The notes below the pieces were generated by a model. The model had not been told where the DNA came from and ran no database searches. It was given only the letters and a program-made list of their open reading frames with translations. Made by a program: the position numbers and the translations under genes. This document shows positions 45,018-56,665 of a DNA stretch of 64,000 nucleotides, piece after piece; within the stretch, counting starts at the first letter, position 1, and every line of letters starts with the position of its first letter. Origin of the DNA: Ascochyta rabiei (lineage: Eukaryota > Ascomycota > Dothideomycetes > Pleosporales > Didymellaceae); assembly GCF_004011695.2 (NCBI RefSeq), contig NC_082405.1, positions 1,922,001 through 1,986,000 of the forward strand, read 5' to 3'.

Positions 45018-45752
45018 TCACAAGAACCTCGATGGGCTGCTCTTCTTCACGACCAGCGGATGCCTGTGCACACTGGGCATCAGGCCCAGCCCAATGGCTC
45101 GCCGTATGGCCTTTGCGATTTTCCTCTGGTTCTTGGGGCGCAGGCCCGTGTCGTTGGAGTGCTTTATGCGGCCCATTTCCGTCATGTACTCGGACATGAT
45201 TGTGTAGTTCTGGCGGGAGGTGTCAGTGTGCGTGCTAGGCCGTGTGCATGCAGGAGGAATCACCTTGTACTCGTTGATGGGGTTGATGCCCAGCACGTCA
45301 AAGGCATCGCTCTGGGGCTTCTTGCGGCCAAACTTCCACTTCCTCTGCTCGGCGCCAGTCAGGTCGTGCGGCGAGTACACGTCGCCGGGCTGCCACTTGC
45401 GGTACATCTGCCGCTGGAACTGGCTCCGTCGCTCCGACTCGATCATCTCACGTGTCTGCGTTGGGCGGTCGAGGCCGGCATCGCGCGCCAAGCGGGTCGC
45501 GAGGGAGGAACTGCCGGGCTGCTGCTGGTTGGCGGGCGGGTTGCGGGTGGCGCTGCCATCGAGAATGGAGAGGAGGGCGGTGTCTGCTGGGCTTCAGTAG
45601 AGGGCTCGGGGACGCCGCGGAGGAGATGTGGAGGTGGAGGTGGTGGAGGAGGTCGGAGGCGCACCCTGCTTCTGCGGTCCCGATGAGAAGCATCGCAGGC
45701 TACTCCTGCTGGCGACTGCCGGCGCGCGGAATGCGAATCGTGTCAGTGACAT
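45018..45752 (-). CDS. RSM18: Mitochondrial small-subunit ribosomal protein bS18m
   Basis: Three exons on the minus strand, 45665-45752, 45264-45586 and 45018-45209, give 200 residues. The first intron (78 bases, gtgcgc...actgaagcccag) is inferred from phase and branch site; the second is 54 bases, phase 0 and free of stops, so retention would stay in frame. The start MSLTRFAFRAPAVASRSSLRCFSS is a typical mitochondrial presequence (an upstream in-frame ATG at 45788 would add 12 residues). The C-terminal 60 residues are the S18 core: NYTIMSEYMTEMGRIKHSN then TGLRPKNQRKIAKAIRRAIG and LGLMPSVHRHP. It should bind rRNA in the platform of the mitoribosome small subunit. It is divergent from a mitochondrial PPR gene, 307 bases between starts. 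Confidence 0.9.
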
Positions 45753-46059
45753 GACGGCGGGCGTTGTGATGCTGCTGTCGCTGTCCATGTCTCTACAATT
45801 TCGACATCAACATGCTTGGCAGTCGCGCGCTAGTGATACCTAAAGTTTACACGCAGGTGCACGTCAGCGGGCAAGCTTCCCCTCCCACACGTCGCCGCCA
45901 CCGCGCTTTCGTCTGATCTTCTCTGTGCATAGTCCTTGCCCATCGCTCTTTGATCAATGGCTACCGTCCGCGTTTGACCTGCTACTGCTACCGCGCGTCA
46001 ACCGCCTCCCCCAGCAGCACGCATCGAGTCCACAGCTCCCCTCCCAAGCTATCGCCGCC
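45753..46059. promoter_or_regulatory. Divergent promoter region of two mitochondrial genes
   Basis: 307 bases between the ATGs of RSM18 (-) and the PPR gene (+). A frame in the PPR phase is open back to 45925 but has no ATG. No core element is obvious. Confidence 0.55.
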
Positions 46060-48576
46060 ATGCCCTCTCACTTGACCCGCGTCGTCTTCCGCAGCATCAT
46101 CGCCAACGAGCCCCTTCTGTACCGAGGATGCAGGCACCGAGCCCTGCGGCCCTGTGCCATGACGCACCATGCCGCTCGAGCGCTCCCGCAGTCGCACCGG
46201 AGGACCTTTTTCGGCGGCCTCTTCAAGTCTGAGCGCAAGATCAAGAAGATGGACATGCCCACCGGCCTCGAGACCATGAGCGAACTGTCGCATGCGCAGC
46301 AGACTTCAGCACGGCCGCCAGCGCCCAAGGACATTGCCGAGGCCTTGAAGAGCTTCTTTACATCCAAGAAGGGAGCGTTTGAGGATTTCCACGTCGGGCT
46401 CGCCCACAATGCCTTCAAGTATCTCTTGGAGAACCCAAAAGAGGGCGGAGATCAATGGTTCACAAAACGAGAGCTGTCTGCGCTTATTGACGAGCTCGTA
46501 CACTTCAGAAGACGTCCCGAGACCGGAGGAAAGCCACACGTTCAGTTTGGTTCGGCCCTGATCGACCAGATCACCAAGATGGAAGACTCGGAGATGGCTA
46601 CTGGCGCTGCAGAGGCCACGTCCAAAGGCGCCAAAATCAGCAAAGAGGACGAGTACGACTGTTTTATCAGGCCGAAGTTTGTCCACCTGCTGGCTTTGTA
46701 TGGCGCGACATCTCAGGCGAGAGAAATTGCGATACAGTTCTACAATGACTACTCCACCATACCGGAAATCAAGAAGAAAAGCAGACGCTATGTCTGGAAC
46801 CAGGTCCTTGCTGGAGCCGCACGCGAGAATAACACCGATGAGATGGCGAAAACCACTGAATTGTTCAATAAAAGCTCCGTGCCGCTAACAGACATCACGC
46901 AGTCGGTGCTGGTGTCCTTTTTCTCCCGCAAGCAGCAGCTGGACATGGCCAAGTTCTGGTACGCCCAGCCTATCGTTACGGAGAGCGGCAAAGCCACCAA
47001 CATTCGAAGTGCTACCTATACCGCCCTACTGATAGGCTGTGCGCTTGGTGGCGATCTGACGTTTGGCCAGGAAGTGGTTTCTGGTCTAACCAAGGGTAAA
47101 GTGCCTGACAAGAAGGGGTGGGACGCTATCTTTCTCTGGTCAGCTGCTATCGGCAAAGGCGTGGATGAGGTAGAGCGGATGATGAATGTCATGGTGCGTC
47201 GCACTGAGGAGGCACAATCGAATGGCTCCGGAGTCCACGCTCAATACCCGGATGTCGATACTATCAACCTCCTGGTTGAGTTCGCCATGTCAAAATCAGA
47301 TCCATACTCGGCTGAGCGCTACATTGCTCTCGGAGAAAAACGAGGCATAATGCCCAATGAGCACACCTATACTATGCAGATGCAGTATCGACTCTCTGTC
47401 AAGGACATTGATGGGGCTAGAGCAGCATACTACAACTTACAGGGCGACTTCAAAGGCTCAGAGGCCAGCGTCGCAGCTATCAACGAACTCATCCAAGTCT
47501 TGTGCGAGTCGAAACAACATCATTATGACGACATCATGGCGATTGTGGACGACCTGCACGAGCGCAAAGCCAACTTTGCTCCAGAGACCGTTGCAAAACT
47601 GTGCCTTCTGCACCTCCGTCGTGTCGAAATCCACGATGCTATGGATCTGCTACAAGTACACGCTCATCAGTACTCTCCGGCGCAAAGAGCGGTCATCAGC
47701 AAGACCCTTTGTGCATTCATACTGGACGGAGAGACGAGCACGGCAGACGCCTGGGATGCGTATCAGATCTTGCGGAAGACGTTCCCTGAGACGTCTCGCG
47801 ACGACCGAATAAAGCTCATGAATGAATTCTTTGCGCGCAAACGCTCGGACATGAGTTGCCATGTCTACTTTCACATGCGCAACCATACTGCGGAATCTCA
47901 CCAGGCAAATCGCGATGTCTACATCGCCGCTTTTACTGGCTTTGCACGCTGCACTGACGCCGAGTCGTTGGAGCTTGTCAACAACCAGCTCAAGCTTGAC
48001 TTCAGGGTTGAGATGGACACAAAGCTACGAAATGCTCTTATGTTTGCCCATGCAGCGTGTGGAAACAACAAGAAAGCCCTCGAGTTCTGGAGAACAATCT
48101 GCGAGTCCAAGGAGGGCCCTTCATACAACAGCATTGCCATCGCGTTCCGCTCGTGTGAGGGAATGCCATGGGGCGACCAGCACGCTAAGTCCATCTGGGC
48201 GCGGTTGAAGGAGCAGGACGTCGAGATCGACAAGAAGATCTTCACTGCCTACCTGTCAGCCATTGCGCGCAACTTCTTGCACGATGAGGCGCTCGCGCTC
48301 GTAGAGACTGTGGAAGAAGAGTTTGGTTACGCGCCAGATTTCTACATGTAAGTACTTGTTCGACTGACCACATTGTGTGTTCGTGCTAACAACGTGCGCA
48401 GTCTCAGTAACTGGTACAACATGACCACCAACATCGAGAAGCAAGGAAAGGTCGAGGCCTGGATCAAGGAGCGATACCCCAGCGTGTGGGAAGAGATGGA
48501 GGCCCTGGGCCATTGGGTCACGATGGACGGTTTCGGTTACAAGCAGTACAACATCAACCGCGACCTCGACCCGTAG
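46060..48576 (+). CDS. Mitochondrial pentatricopeptide-repeat (PPR) protein
   Basis: Two exons, 46060-48347 and 48402-48576, with a 54-base intron (branch tgctaac), give 820 residues. The N-terminus (MPSHLTRVVFRSII, then RALPQSHRRTFFGGLF) is a mitochondrial presequence; 'RRTFF' suits the processing site. The rest is almost wholly paired helices with PPR-like spacing, e.g. RYVWNQVLAGAARENNTDEM, YTALLIGCALGGDL, DTINLLVEFAMSKSDPYSAERY, HTYTMQMQYRLSVKDIDGAR and YNSIAIAFRSCEG. PPR proteins bind organelle RNA for processing, stability or translation; some fungal ones (the Cia84 type) help build respiratory complex I. I cannot decide between these. The ATG at 46060 is the first in frame; the sequence upstream has only GTG. 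Confidence 0.82.
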
Positions 48577-49536
48577 ATTACTTGTACGATATGTATGTGT
48601 TGTAAGAGAAAACCGAAGTGGACGATAATATGCTGGTCTAGTCTATTGAGTGATTTATTCTAGCACGAGCACTCTCTCACCATCTTGCGTTTATTGTCCT
48701 GCGGCCTTTAATTGACTACCGCGACCACATCGCCGTCCCCGGTTCGTAGGCCCTCTAAGAATCCTGTTACCTTCGCCTTCCTGTGTTTTACTCTTACACC
48801 CACGATTCTTCAGCGAAGTAGCAGGGTGGGGTTACGGGTGTGGCATGTATTTCGCCTCCAAGTGGTGGTTCAGGCGTGGATGAAGGCGTGGTACCCAACA
48901 CTCATCGCAATGGCTCAGATGAGTGTTCTGGATCTCTAGCTTGATCTATCGCCCTTCACGCCTCATCAGCCGGCAACGCCGAGGTCATCCCTGGGACGTT
49001 CGTCATCGAGACGTACGGTCGCTAAGTTTACGCCGGTGTTGTCTTCCCGGTGGAGATGTCGGGAAACGAGGTCTGGAAAGTGGAATTATCTCACAACTCT
49101 ATCCCACATACCAAAATGCTACAGATTGAATGAGCTGTGCAATGATTAATTATCTCACACACCAAGGAGAGAAAAGGGTGCAATTGCCATCTGATCTGTC
49201 ACTGATCGAATTGGCTGCAGTAAACATACTTATCATCTTGTTGTGATTCTGATAACGTACTCTTACGCAGATCACTTAATCTCATAGCTGTGGATGAGCG
49301 ATCCCATCGCCAGCGACTCCTCGTCCCTCTCCTGTCTGACAGGTGCGATCGATCAGGTGGAGTTAAGGGAGAGTGAAAAGAGTGATTTCGTCTAGCTCGT
49401 CGATCGCAAAGTGACGGGGTACAAGACGGTTTGGACATAGCTGAACTGAATGCCATTTCGTAAGAGTCAAGAAGGAAAGCAAGATACACGGCCGTGTTGA
49501 ATGAAAATAAATTCACAGCGAGAAGCAACACCACGC
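48577..49536. other. Intergenic between convergent genes, nothing recognised
   Basis: 960 bases between the PPR gene (+) and the CmcJ-like gene (-). Short frames without motifs on both strands. No repeat or RNA gene is visible. Confidence 0.5.
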
Positions 49537-50567
49537 TTATTCCAAACTCTCATGCTCGTGGAACACTAACGCACGCACTTCAATGCTCTCCCGCCCCTCC
49601 TTGTCCTCCGTACCAGGGACGTGGAACGCAGTATGCGGCACCCGTCTAGCGCGGCCGTCTTTCTTCGAGTCGAAGCATTTGATCAGAATGACTTCCTCGG
49701 GGCTGAGATGCGATTTATAATACCACCTAACACCCAGCGTTAGCCAGTAAACTAATAGACATCACTTTCATCGCCAAGAAAGAAAAAGAGGAAACGAACC
49801 GATGAGCAGCATCGTGATTCACAGCATACGTCTCACCCTTGCGCGTCGGGTAGATCAGCTCCGTGACGACCAGCGAGTCGTCTGAGACGCTGTTCGCTTC
49901 GGCGACGGCGAGCGGATCGCGCTGCACCGTTTTGATCGGCCGCCACACGTTGATGATCTGCACGCGCGACTTGAGCAGCGTGTCGGCGTCAGCAGGCAGG
50001 TGGAATGGCACGCGCGAGAGCGCCGCCGCGTACGACTGGTCGATGTGCACGCGCTGCACGGGGCCGCGCAGCTGGGGGGTTGTCGAGGAGTGGCTTGGGG
50101 ACGGGCGACGAATCGTGTGGTCGAAGATGTGGATGCGTGTTGCGCCAGTGCTTAGATATGTTAGTCAAGTAGTCATGTAACGGGGGGAACGTCGTCGCTC
50201 ACGCGTCTTTCAGGAGTTGCTCGGTTTCTTTGTAGTATTGATCCTTGATCTGCTCGTCGTTTACGAAGTCTTTCTCCACGCTTGCATGTTTGTAAAATTG
50301 AAACCCGTTGGTATCGAGCGAGAACTCGTTCTCGCGGCCTCGCACGTCTGTGACTGTCGTGGGGTGAGTTTCGACTGGGCGATCATATGTCTCTGGACGA
50401 TCAGTGTAGGTTGGATGGGGCGGTGAGCCATCCTCATTCGGCTTGTGATAGTTCAGGACCGTCTGTACATCTTGTGGTCCGGTCACCTTTGGTTCTTGCG
50501 CCGACTGAACTATTTGAGGATTATATGTTGGAATTGGAGTGGGCGAGGAAACTGCGGCGGTAGCCAT
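49537..50567 (-). CDS. CmcJ/AsaB-like oxidoreductase family protein
   Basis: Three exons on the minus strand, 50203-50567, 49800-50150 and 49537-49726 (introns 52 and 73 bases), give 301 residues. Signature parts are VQTVLNYHKPNEDGSPPHPTY in part, RGRENEFSLDTNGFQFYKH, ATRIHIFDHTIRR, HIDQSYAAAL, IINVWRPIKTVQRDPLAVAEA and NHDAAHRWYYKSHLSPEEVILIKCFDS in parts. These are hallmarks of the fungal family related to CmcJ of cephamycin synthesis and AsaB of aspergillic acid-type clusters, often annotated as hydroxylase/desaturase. The HIDQS and R...W motifs suit a 2-oxoglutarate dioxygenase-like fold, but the chemistry is not known here. The next gene upstream on the same strand is an amino-acid permease. 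No NRPS or PKS is near. Confidence 0.85.
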
Positions 50568-50958
50568 GTTGAGATCTTTGTTAGAAGTTAATGGTTTCCA
50601 AGCCTGGATTTAGTGACTTCTTATAGGCAGTAAAGAACACGGCGTTTGTCGATCGATATGTCAGCTTTAGTTCCCCGCAAGCACGCCATATGCTCAGGCA
50701 GCCTAGTGATCGGATTTGAAATGCCATATCGTGAGACAGATGCTCCCGCGTACAGTCTGCTCCAATTGCCTGGTTCCAGTTCGCCGGTTCTGTCTGATTA
50801 GTGTTTCTCAGCTGACAAATTTGTTATGCTTCGTATGTGTTTAGTGACGTGTGAAGCCATGTCTCGTTTTGTGGTGGTCAGCAACGTTTCTGCACAACTG
50901 GAGCTTTGCAAATGTGCAATTTCGATAAGTATCTACCACCACCTAACACGAGCGCGTT
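50568..50958. other. Intergenic between two minus-strand genes
   Basis: 391 bases: promoter side of the CmcJ-like gene and 3' side of the permease. Nothing specific seen. Confidence 0.5.
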
Positions 50959-52668
50959 TCATATAGCTACATGAACCAACTGGGTGATAGTTGTACCGTC
51001 GTCCAAGACACCAGCTTTCTCTTCTACCCGGTAACCTCTCCATCTGGGAAGCAGCTTGAGCCACACATACCAGTAGACAAACCCAAATGCAATACTGTGC
51101 GATATAGTCAATTATAAGACCATAAACCAGATGAAGAAGGGCTACTCACACGCTGATTCCGACCACGGCGTACGTTGCGTACCACATGCCTGTGTCTTTC
51201 TGATTCGCTGGCGGAAAGAATGGCGCAGCTAGTAGGGCAAGGCAAAGAGCGATGCGCAGCACTACAGCCGAGTTCCAAGCTCTGAACGGCCTCTTGAGAT
51301 CGGGCCTTGAATAGCGGAGCCAGAGTAAACCAGCTGACGTTGCTAACGCAAAGATCTGGCCCGGATAGCCTTCGACCTCAAGAATGAAGGAATACACCTC
51401 GCCTGACGGTGGAAGAGCGATGACCAGCAGAGAGGGAATATAGTGGACGACAAGACCGCCAAGAGGGGCATTGAACGGCTTCGAAGATGCTAGCAGATCC
51501 GGAAAAGGCAAAAACCCTTGCCGTGCAATCTCCTGGTTGAGTCGAGCCTGCTGTACTTGAGCTCAATATATGACAGGGATTTAGGGTGGCTTACCAGCGC
51601 AAAAGTGACAACCATAACGTTACCAACGCCTGACAAAGCTACTGCAAGCGGCAATATAACTTTACCTATGGTGGCTCCGAATAGCTTTTCAAAGAACAAC
51701 GCTGCAATCAGCTCCTTGCTTTCTTTGATCTCGTCCAGGGGTATAACAATAAAGTACGCGATGTTGACCAAAGAGTACAAGATGCATGCTGTGACAAGCG
51801 CAGTTATTGAAACCGATTTCAGCGTTCGAACCGGATTGCGGACCTCGTTAAGGACGTTGTTCACATTGTTGAGCCCTGCGTACGAGTAGAACACTTTGAA
51901 AAGCGCTGTCGAGATGGTACCCCAACCCCACTCGGTATCTTTCCATACATCTGCCCCAGCCGGAAAATGGCTACGTCGCCCGTCAAGCCCTTGAGGTTTA
52001 AAGACAACGACGAACAATCCAGAGAAGATCATAAATACTACCAGACCGACCTTGATCCAGCCGAGAAAATTTTGTATCGCAATGCCTGTCTTCCTGAAAC
52101 AGCCGTGGACGATAGTAATTGCAGTGAGCAGTCCCACAGCCAGACTTTTGCGGAGGAAGTCGGTAGGCTCGATGTCGAACGCATAAAGCGTATATTGAGC
52201 GAAGACGATGCAATTGCTGGCTGTGAAACCTAGAAGTACCGCCTGAACAGCCATGAGTGTGCTGGCCAAGTAACGAGGCTTTCGATATGTGAATTCCAGG
52301 TAGACCTTCTCGCCACCAGATCGAGGTAGCATACAACCGTACTCTAGAGCAACAGCAAGCCCGCAAGCTGCAATGACTGCGCCGAGCACCCATAGCGAGA
52401 GACTGAGGCCAACACTTCCCACAGCCTTCACAATGACGCCAGGCGTTGCGAAGATGCCGCTGCCGATAACACGTGAGATGACGAGGATGTACGCACTGGA
52501 CCACGAGATCGTTCGCCCTAGCGTCGAGGTTTCTGGCAGTACATCGTCCTCGATGGAGCGGATTGGCTCGTGAGGAAGTTGTGCATCATCGCTCTCGACG
52601 GAGGTTTTGGTGCTGTCGGTCTGTGAGAACGAAGGTGATAGTAGAGGTTGATTTTCGTGTGAAGCCAT
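50959..52668 (-). CDS. Amino-acid permease, Mup1-like (LAT/APC superfamily)
   Basis: Three exons on the minus strand, 51595-52668, 51150-51547 and 50959-51094 (introns 47 and 55 bases), give 535 residues. The ~50-residue acidic N-terminal tail ends in LPETSTLGRTISWSSAY; the first span has the APC motif RVIGSGIFATPGVI. About twelve spans follow (e.g. SLSLWVLGAVIAACGLAVALEYG, VGLVVFMIFSGLFVVVF, ALVTACILYSLVNIAYFIV, GLLWLRYSRPDLKRPF). VFYSYAGLNNVNNVLNEVRNP marks the sixth to seventh region of Mup1-type methionine permeases. It should import an amino acid, probably methionine or another neutral one, at the plasma membrane. The C-terminal exon encodes the last span and a 30-residue tail. Substrate is inferred by family only. 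Confidence 0.88.
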
Positions 52669-53307
52669 GTTGACGTGTCAAAAAGACGCGTTTCGGCAGC
52701 GTGAGTCTGGGGGAAGTCATGTTGTCTCAAGGACATGTTGCAAGGAATGCAATTGTAAGCAACGACTGCATCATCTGTTCGACGAATGTCGTGGTCGCAG
52801 GGTGTTGGTAAAGTGTGACACCTGTTCCACGACCAACGCGCTGATTGGCGCACGGAACGTTCAAACAACAGCACGCCATAGTCATGACGGCTGACGCGGT
52901 TCCCATCTGTGAAGAGCACGAGCAGACCAATAGCCTCGGCTAACAATGATTACTGAAGAAGTGCTTGTACAATCCTTGTGACTTCAAAACTGCCATTGCA
53001 GTAGCGATTGCAGTGGTTGAGCCGTGGAGCCCAGAACGAACTTCGGGATATCCGAGTGTGAATGGGGCATTCCTGCAAGCACCGGTGCACACTGCTCGCC
53101 TGTAAGCTCAGTTCCAGACCGGGGTCGCTCAAAAGAGTGCCTGTACAAGAACAAGGACATGACCACGATGAAGGTGATGGTGAAGGATAAGAGAAGGCAA
53201 TGATAGAGCGGAGTAAGTGGGGCACGGCACGTGCTAGCGCGCTAACGTGTTGAGTGCTGGGCACGACGCGTCGCCTCGAAGGGACACAACAGCTCCCAAC
53301 AACCACG
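52669..53307. promoter_or_regulatory. Divergent intergenic region (permease / CHL1)
   Basis: 639 bases between the two start codons, holding both promoters. No element recognised with confidence. Confidence 0.5.
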
Positions 53308-56050
53308 ATGAACACCAACGCAGATCGAGACTTTCACCACCCATATGAGCCGTACGATATTCAGAAACAGTTTATGAATGCAGTCTATGACTGTCTAGAG
53401 GATAGCAAGGTCGGTATTTTCGAGTCGCCAACAGGAACCGGCAAATCGTTGAGTCTAATCTGCGGCTCCCTGACTTGGCTGCGTGACCATAAACGCCGGA
53501 ACTTCGAAGATGGTTTCGAGATCGACACAACGAGTATTGACGATCCGCCTTGGATGCTCGAGCATGCCCGAAACCAGCGGAAGCAGGACGCTTTCCGCCG
53601 TAGACAGGAGCTCAATGATCGTCTTGCAAAGATCAAAGCCAAAGAGAAACGCACCAAAGAGCGCTCTGCTGCCGGGGGCTCGGTCTACAAACGACAAAAA
53701 GTCGACTCAGATGACGCTAGTGAGAAGGGTGCTGAGTCACAATTCGCGCTCGAGGACTATGATTCTGATACAGAACGTGGCAGCGACGCAAAGGTTGACA
53801 TGTTCAGTAGCTCTGGCCTTTCTGCAGAGACTCAAGCTTTGATGAACAAGCTCGGGTTCGATGTCGGTGAAAAGAAGGCGGAGAACAGTGATGTACTCGA
53901 CGAGACGAAAATCTTCTTCTGCTCGAGGACGCATTCGCAGCTAACTCAGTTTTCAAATGAGCTAGCCAGAGTGAAGATGCCTCCTGCACTCTTGCTGGAT
54001 GATAAATCAGATAGCGCTGACGTTGGCGAGTTCACGGAAGATGTTAAGCATCTGACTCTCGGTTCGAGAAAGAACTTATGCATCAATCCAAAGGTTAGTC
54101 GCCTGGGTAACGCAACAGCCATCAACGAACGATGTCTCGAACTGCAGAAATCTACCAGCAGCGAGAGCAAATGTCCTGCGTTGCCTACGAAAGACAACGA
54201 GGCTTTGTTGAACGATTTCCGTGACCATGCGCTGGCAAGGATCCATGACATTGAGGACCTAGGAGCTCTTGGCAAGAAGCTTGGAATCTGTCCATATTAT
54301 GCTTCACGGCCGGCTACCAAATTCTGCGAGGTATGATGCCCTGGCAAAGAACTAAAAACGAGCTATCACTGATTGGTCAGATCATCACTCTACCGTATCC
54401 TTTGCTTCTCCAAAGATCTGCCCGCGAGGCGCTCGGTCTTTCTTTGAAGAACCACGTAGTAATCATCGACGAAGCGCATAATCTGATGGACGCTATAGCT
54501 GGAATACACTCCGTTCAGGTTTCATTGTCTCAAGTTCAGCAGGCTCGGACTCAGCTCACGGCCTATTTACAGAAGTTCAAAAACCGGCTCAAGGGCAAGA
54601 ACCGCGTCTATGTTGCCCAGATCATCCGCGTTCTTGATTCCATCATCTTGTATATGCAATCGATCAGCACAAATTCGAAAGCAAATGATGGCTTGGTCCA
54701 AATAGCCTCCATTATGTCTGGCAAGGGTGTTGATCAGATCAATATCTTCAAGCTCAATGCGTATCTTCAGGAGAGTAAACTAGCGCGAAAAGTTGACGGC
54801 TACACAGCGTATGCAGACGTTATAGAAAAAGAACGCGCAGTGTCGAAACATACTGATGGCACAAGTCAAACTTCTCGGCACACTGTGCCGGTGCTTATGC
54901 ACGTACAATCATTTCTCCTATCCTTGATGAATCCGTCAGCAGAAGGCCGTTTCTTTTACTCGAGGGAAGATGGTCATGAACTATTATTGCGGTACATGCT
55001 TCTCGACCCCACATATCACTTCAAAGATATCGTGGAAGACGCAAAAGCCGTGGTATTGGCAGGCGGGACAATGTCTCCAGTAAGTACCCGTCTCCGAGTG
55101 AGTTCTTGCTACTGACAACTTCTAGATGAGCGACTACGAACAACATCTTCTCCCTTACCTCGATCCTGCAAAAATTCAGACTCTGTCTTGCGGGCATGTC
55201 ATACCACCATCGAATCTGCTGGCAGTGCCGATAGTGCAAGCTTTGAATGGTGCTGATTTTGATTTCACATTTGAGGGTCGGAGCAAGGAGAGTACCGTAA
55301 GTGTCTTCCAGCTGTCTATTCAAATAGTACTGACTTCCTCCATAGATCGTCAACCTCGGGCAAGCTGTCCTCAGCATGGCTCAGCACATTCCTGATGGTT
55401 TAATCGTCTTCTTCCCAAGCTACGCGTACCTGGATACCTGCATTGCGACGTGGAAACATGCGTCTGCACCGCCCACCAACTCCACTTTCTGGGATCGATT
55501 TGCGCAAACAAAGCCCATCTTTCTCGAGCAGCGCAGTGACCAGCAATCCGCAAACAAGGCCCCCGTATCAAGAGAAGCGGCTGTTGATTCCGTTCTTACC
55601 GCATATAGCGCAGCTGTCGCGTCAGGAAACGGTCGAGGCGCACTTCTCTTTGCAGTGATTGGCGGCACGCTCTCCGAAGGCATCAACTTCAGTGACACTC
55701 TAGGCCGTGGTGTCATCGTTGTGGGTCTACCCTTTCCTAATCCGCACTCAGCCGAGTGGAAAGCAAAGCTGCAGTATATCTCTTCGAAAGAGACTGCACG
55801 AGGTGGAGATGGCAAGGCCGCAGCAAGGGAGTTCTTTGAGAATGCATGTATGCGTGCTGTCAACCAATGTGTTGGCCGTGCAATCCGACACAAAGGCGAC
55901 TACGCGGCGATTATGATGTTAGATAAGAGGTACGGCGGCGAACGCATCCAAAGCAAACTGCCGAAGTGGATCAGAGGGAGTTTGATGGCAGCAACGAGCG
56001 TGAAAGAAGTGGAGAGGAGACTCGATCAGTTCTTCGCTGTAAAGAGATAG
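53308..56050 (+). CDS. CHL1: Chl1/DDX11 iron-sulfur DNA helicase
   Basis: Four exons, 53308-54330, 54381-55079, 55126-55296 and 55346-56050, with three phase-0 introns (50, 46 and 49 bases), give 865 residues. Q-motif-like YEPYDIQKQFMNAVYDCL, Walker A S40-PTGTGKS, motif Ia FFCSRTHSQLTQF, the Fe-S cluster cysteines spread over LCINP, RCLEL, CPAL and GICPYY, and the DEAH box VIIDEAHNLMD. The second RecA domain has VVLAGGTMSP, FFPSYAYLD, GGTLSEGINFSDTLGRGVIVVGLP and NQCVGRAIRHKGDYAAIMMLD (in parts). An acidic/basic insert (residues ~75-170) separates Walker A from motif Ia, as in other Chl1 proteins. It is a nuclear 5'-3' helicase for sister-chromatid cohesion and genome stability. An upstream GTG-started extension is not used. 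Confidence 0.95.
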
Positions 56051-56665
56051 AAGCGCGGATCTATGCTTTGGTGTACTCGAAGCCATGATTCTTAAGTCAA
56101 CATCATGAAAAATACATAGTGGGTTGGCAATGTGAGTATGGACCAGATGCCAATAGCTGTCGATGAGTGCAACGTGCACGTCGCGCTGATGGGCGAGACT
56201 CACAACGGTACAGCAAGAATTGTTGTCTAGTTGGGCCCTAGCAATGAGCGTGCCAAAACGAAATGCAATCAGAATTCAGGCGGATATATACTGTATAATT
56301 CACCAATCATTCTTTGAATAAATGCATCCATGATAATCGAGTAACTGCTTGTGGCTCGCACATGCGTAAGTGGCTGGTGCGGTGGCGCGGTATTGTCGTC
56401 TGCTTCCAGACTAGCCTCGACACGTTCCAGGTGTCATCCCCAGGAAATCGCATCGTGGCTTTCAATTCAAAACGTTCAACCACTTCAACTTTTCGTTTCC
56501 AAACATTCCGTGGAACGTTCCGTGGAACCTTATCTGTCCACACGAGATGACATGTCTTTGAGGCTGAATTTGCAGTAAAAGAGCTGGCAAATGATGGCAG
56601 GAGTGTAGAGCGTCTGCATCTATCGATCCAGATTGGGCCTGTCGAAGTAACAAAGTTCGAGTACC
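56051..56665. other. Intergenic between CHL1 and the peptide transporter
   Basis: 615 bases in tandem orientation. It contains a small direct repeat (gtggaacgttcc twice near 56510-56530). No gene is supported. Confidence 0.5.
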
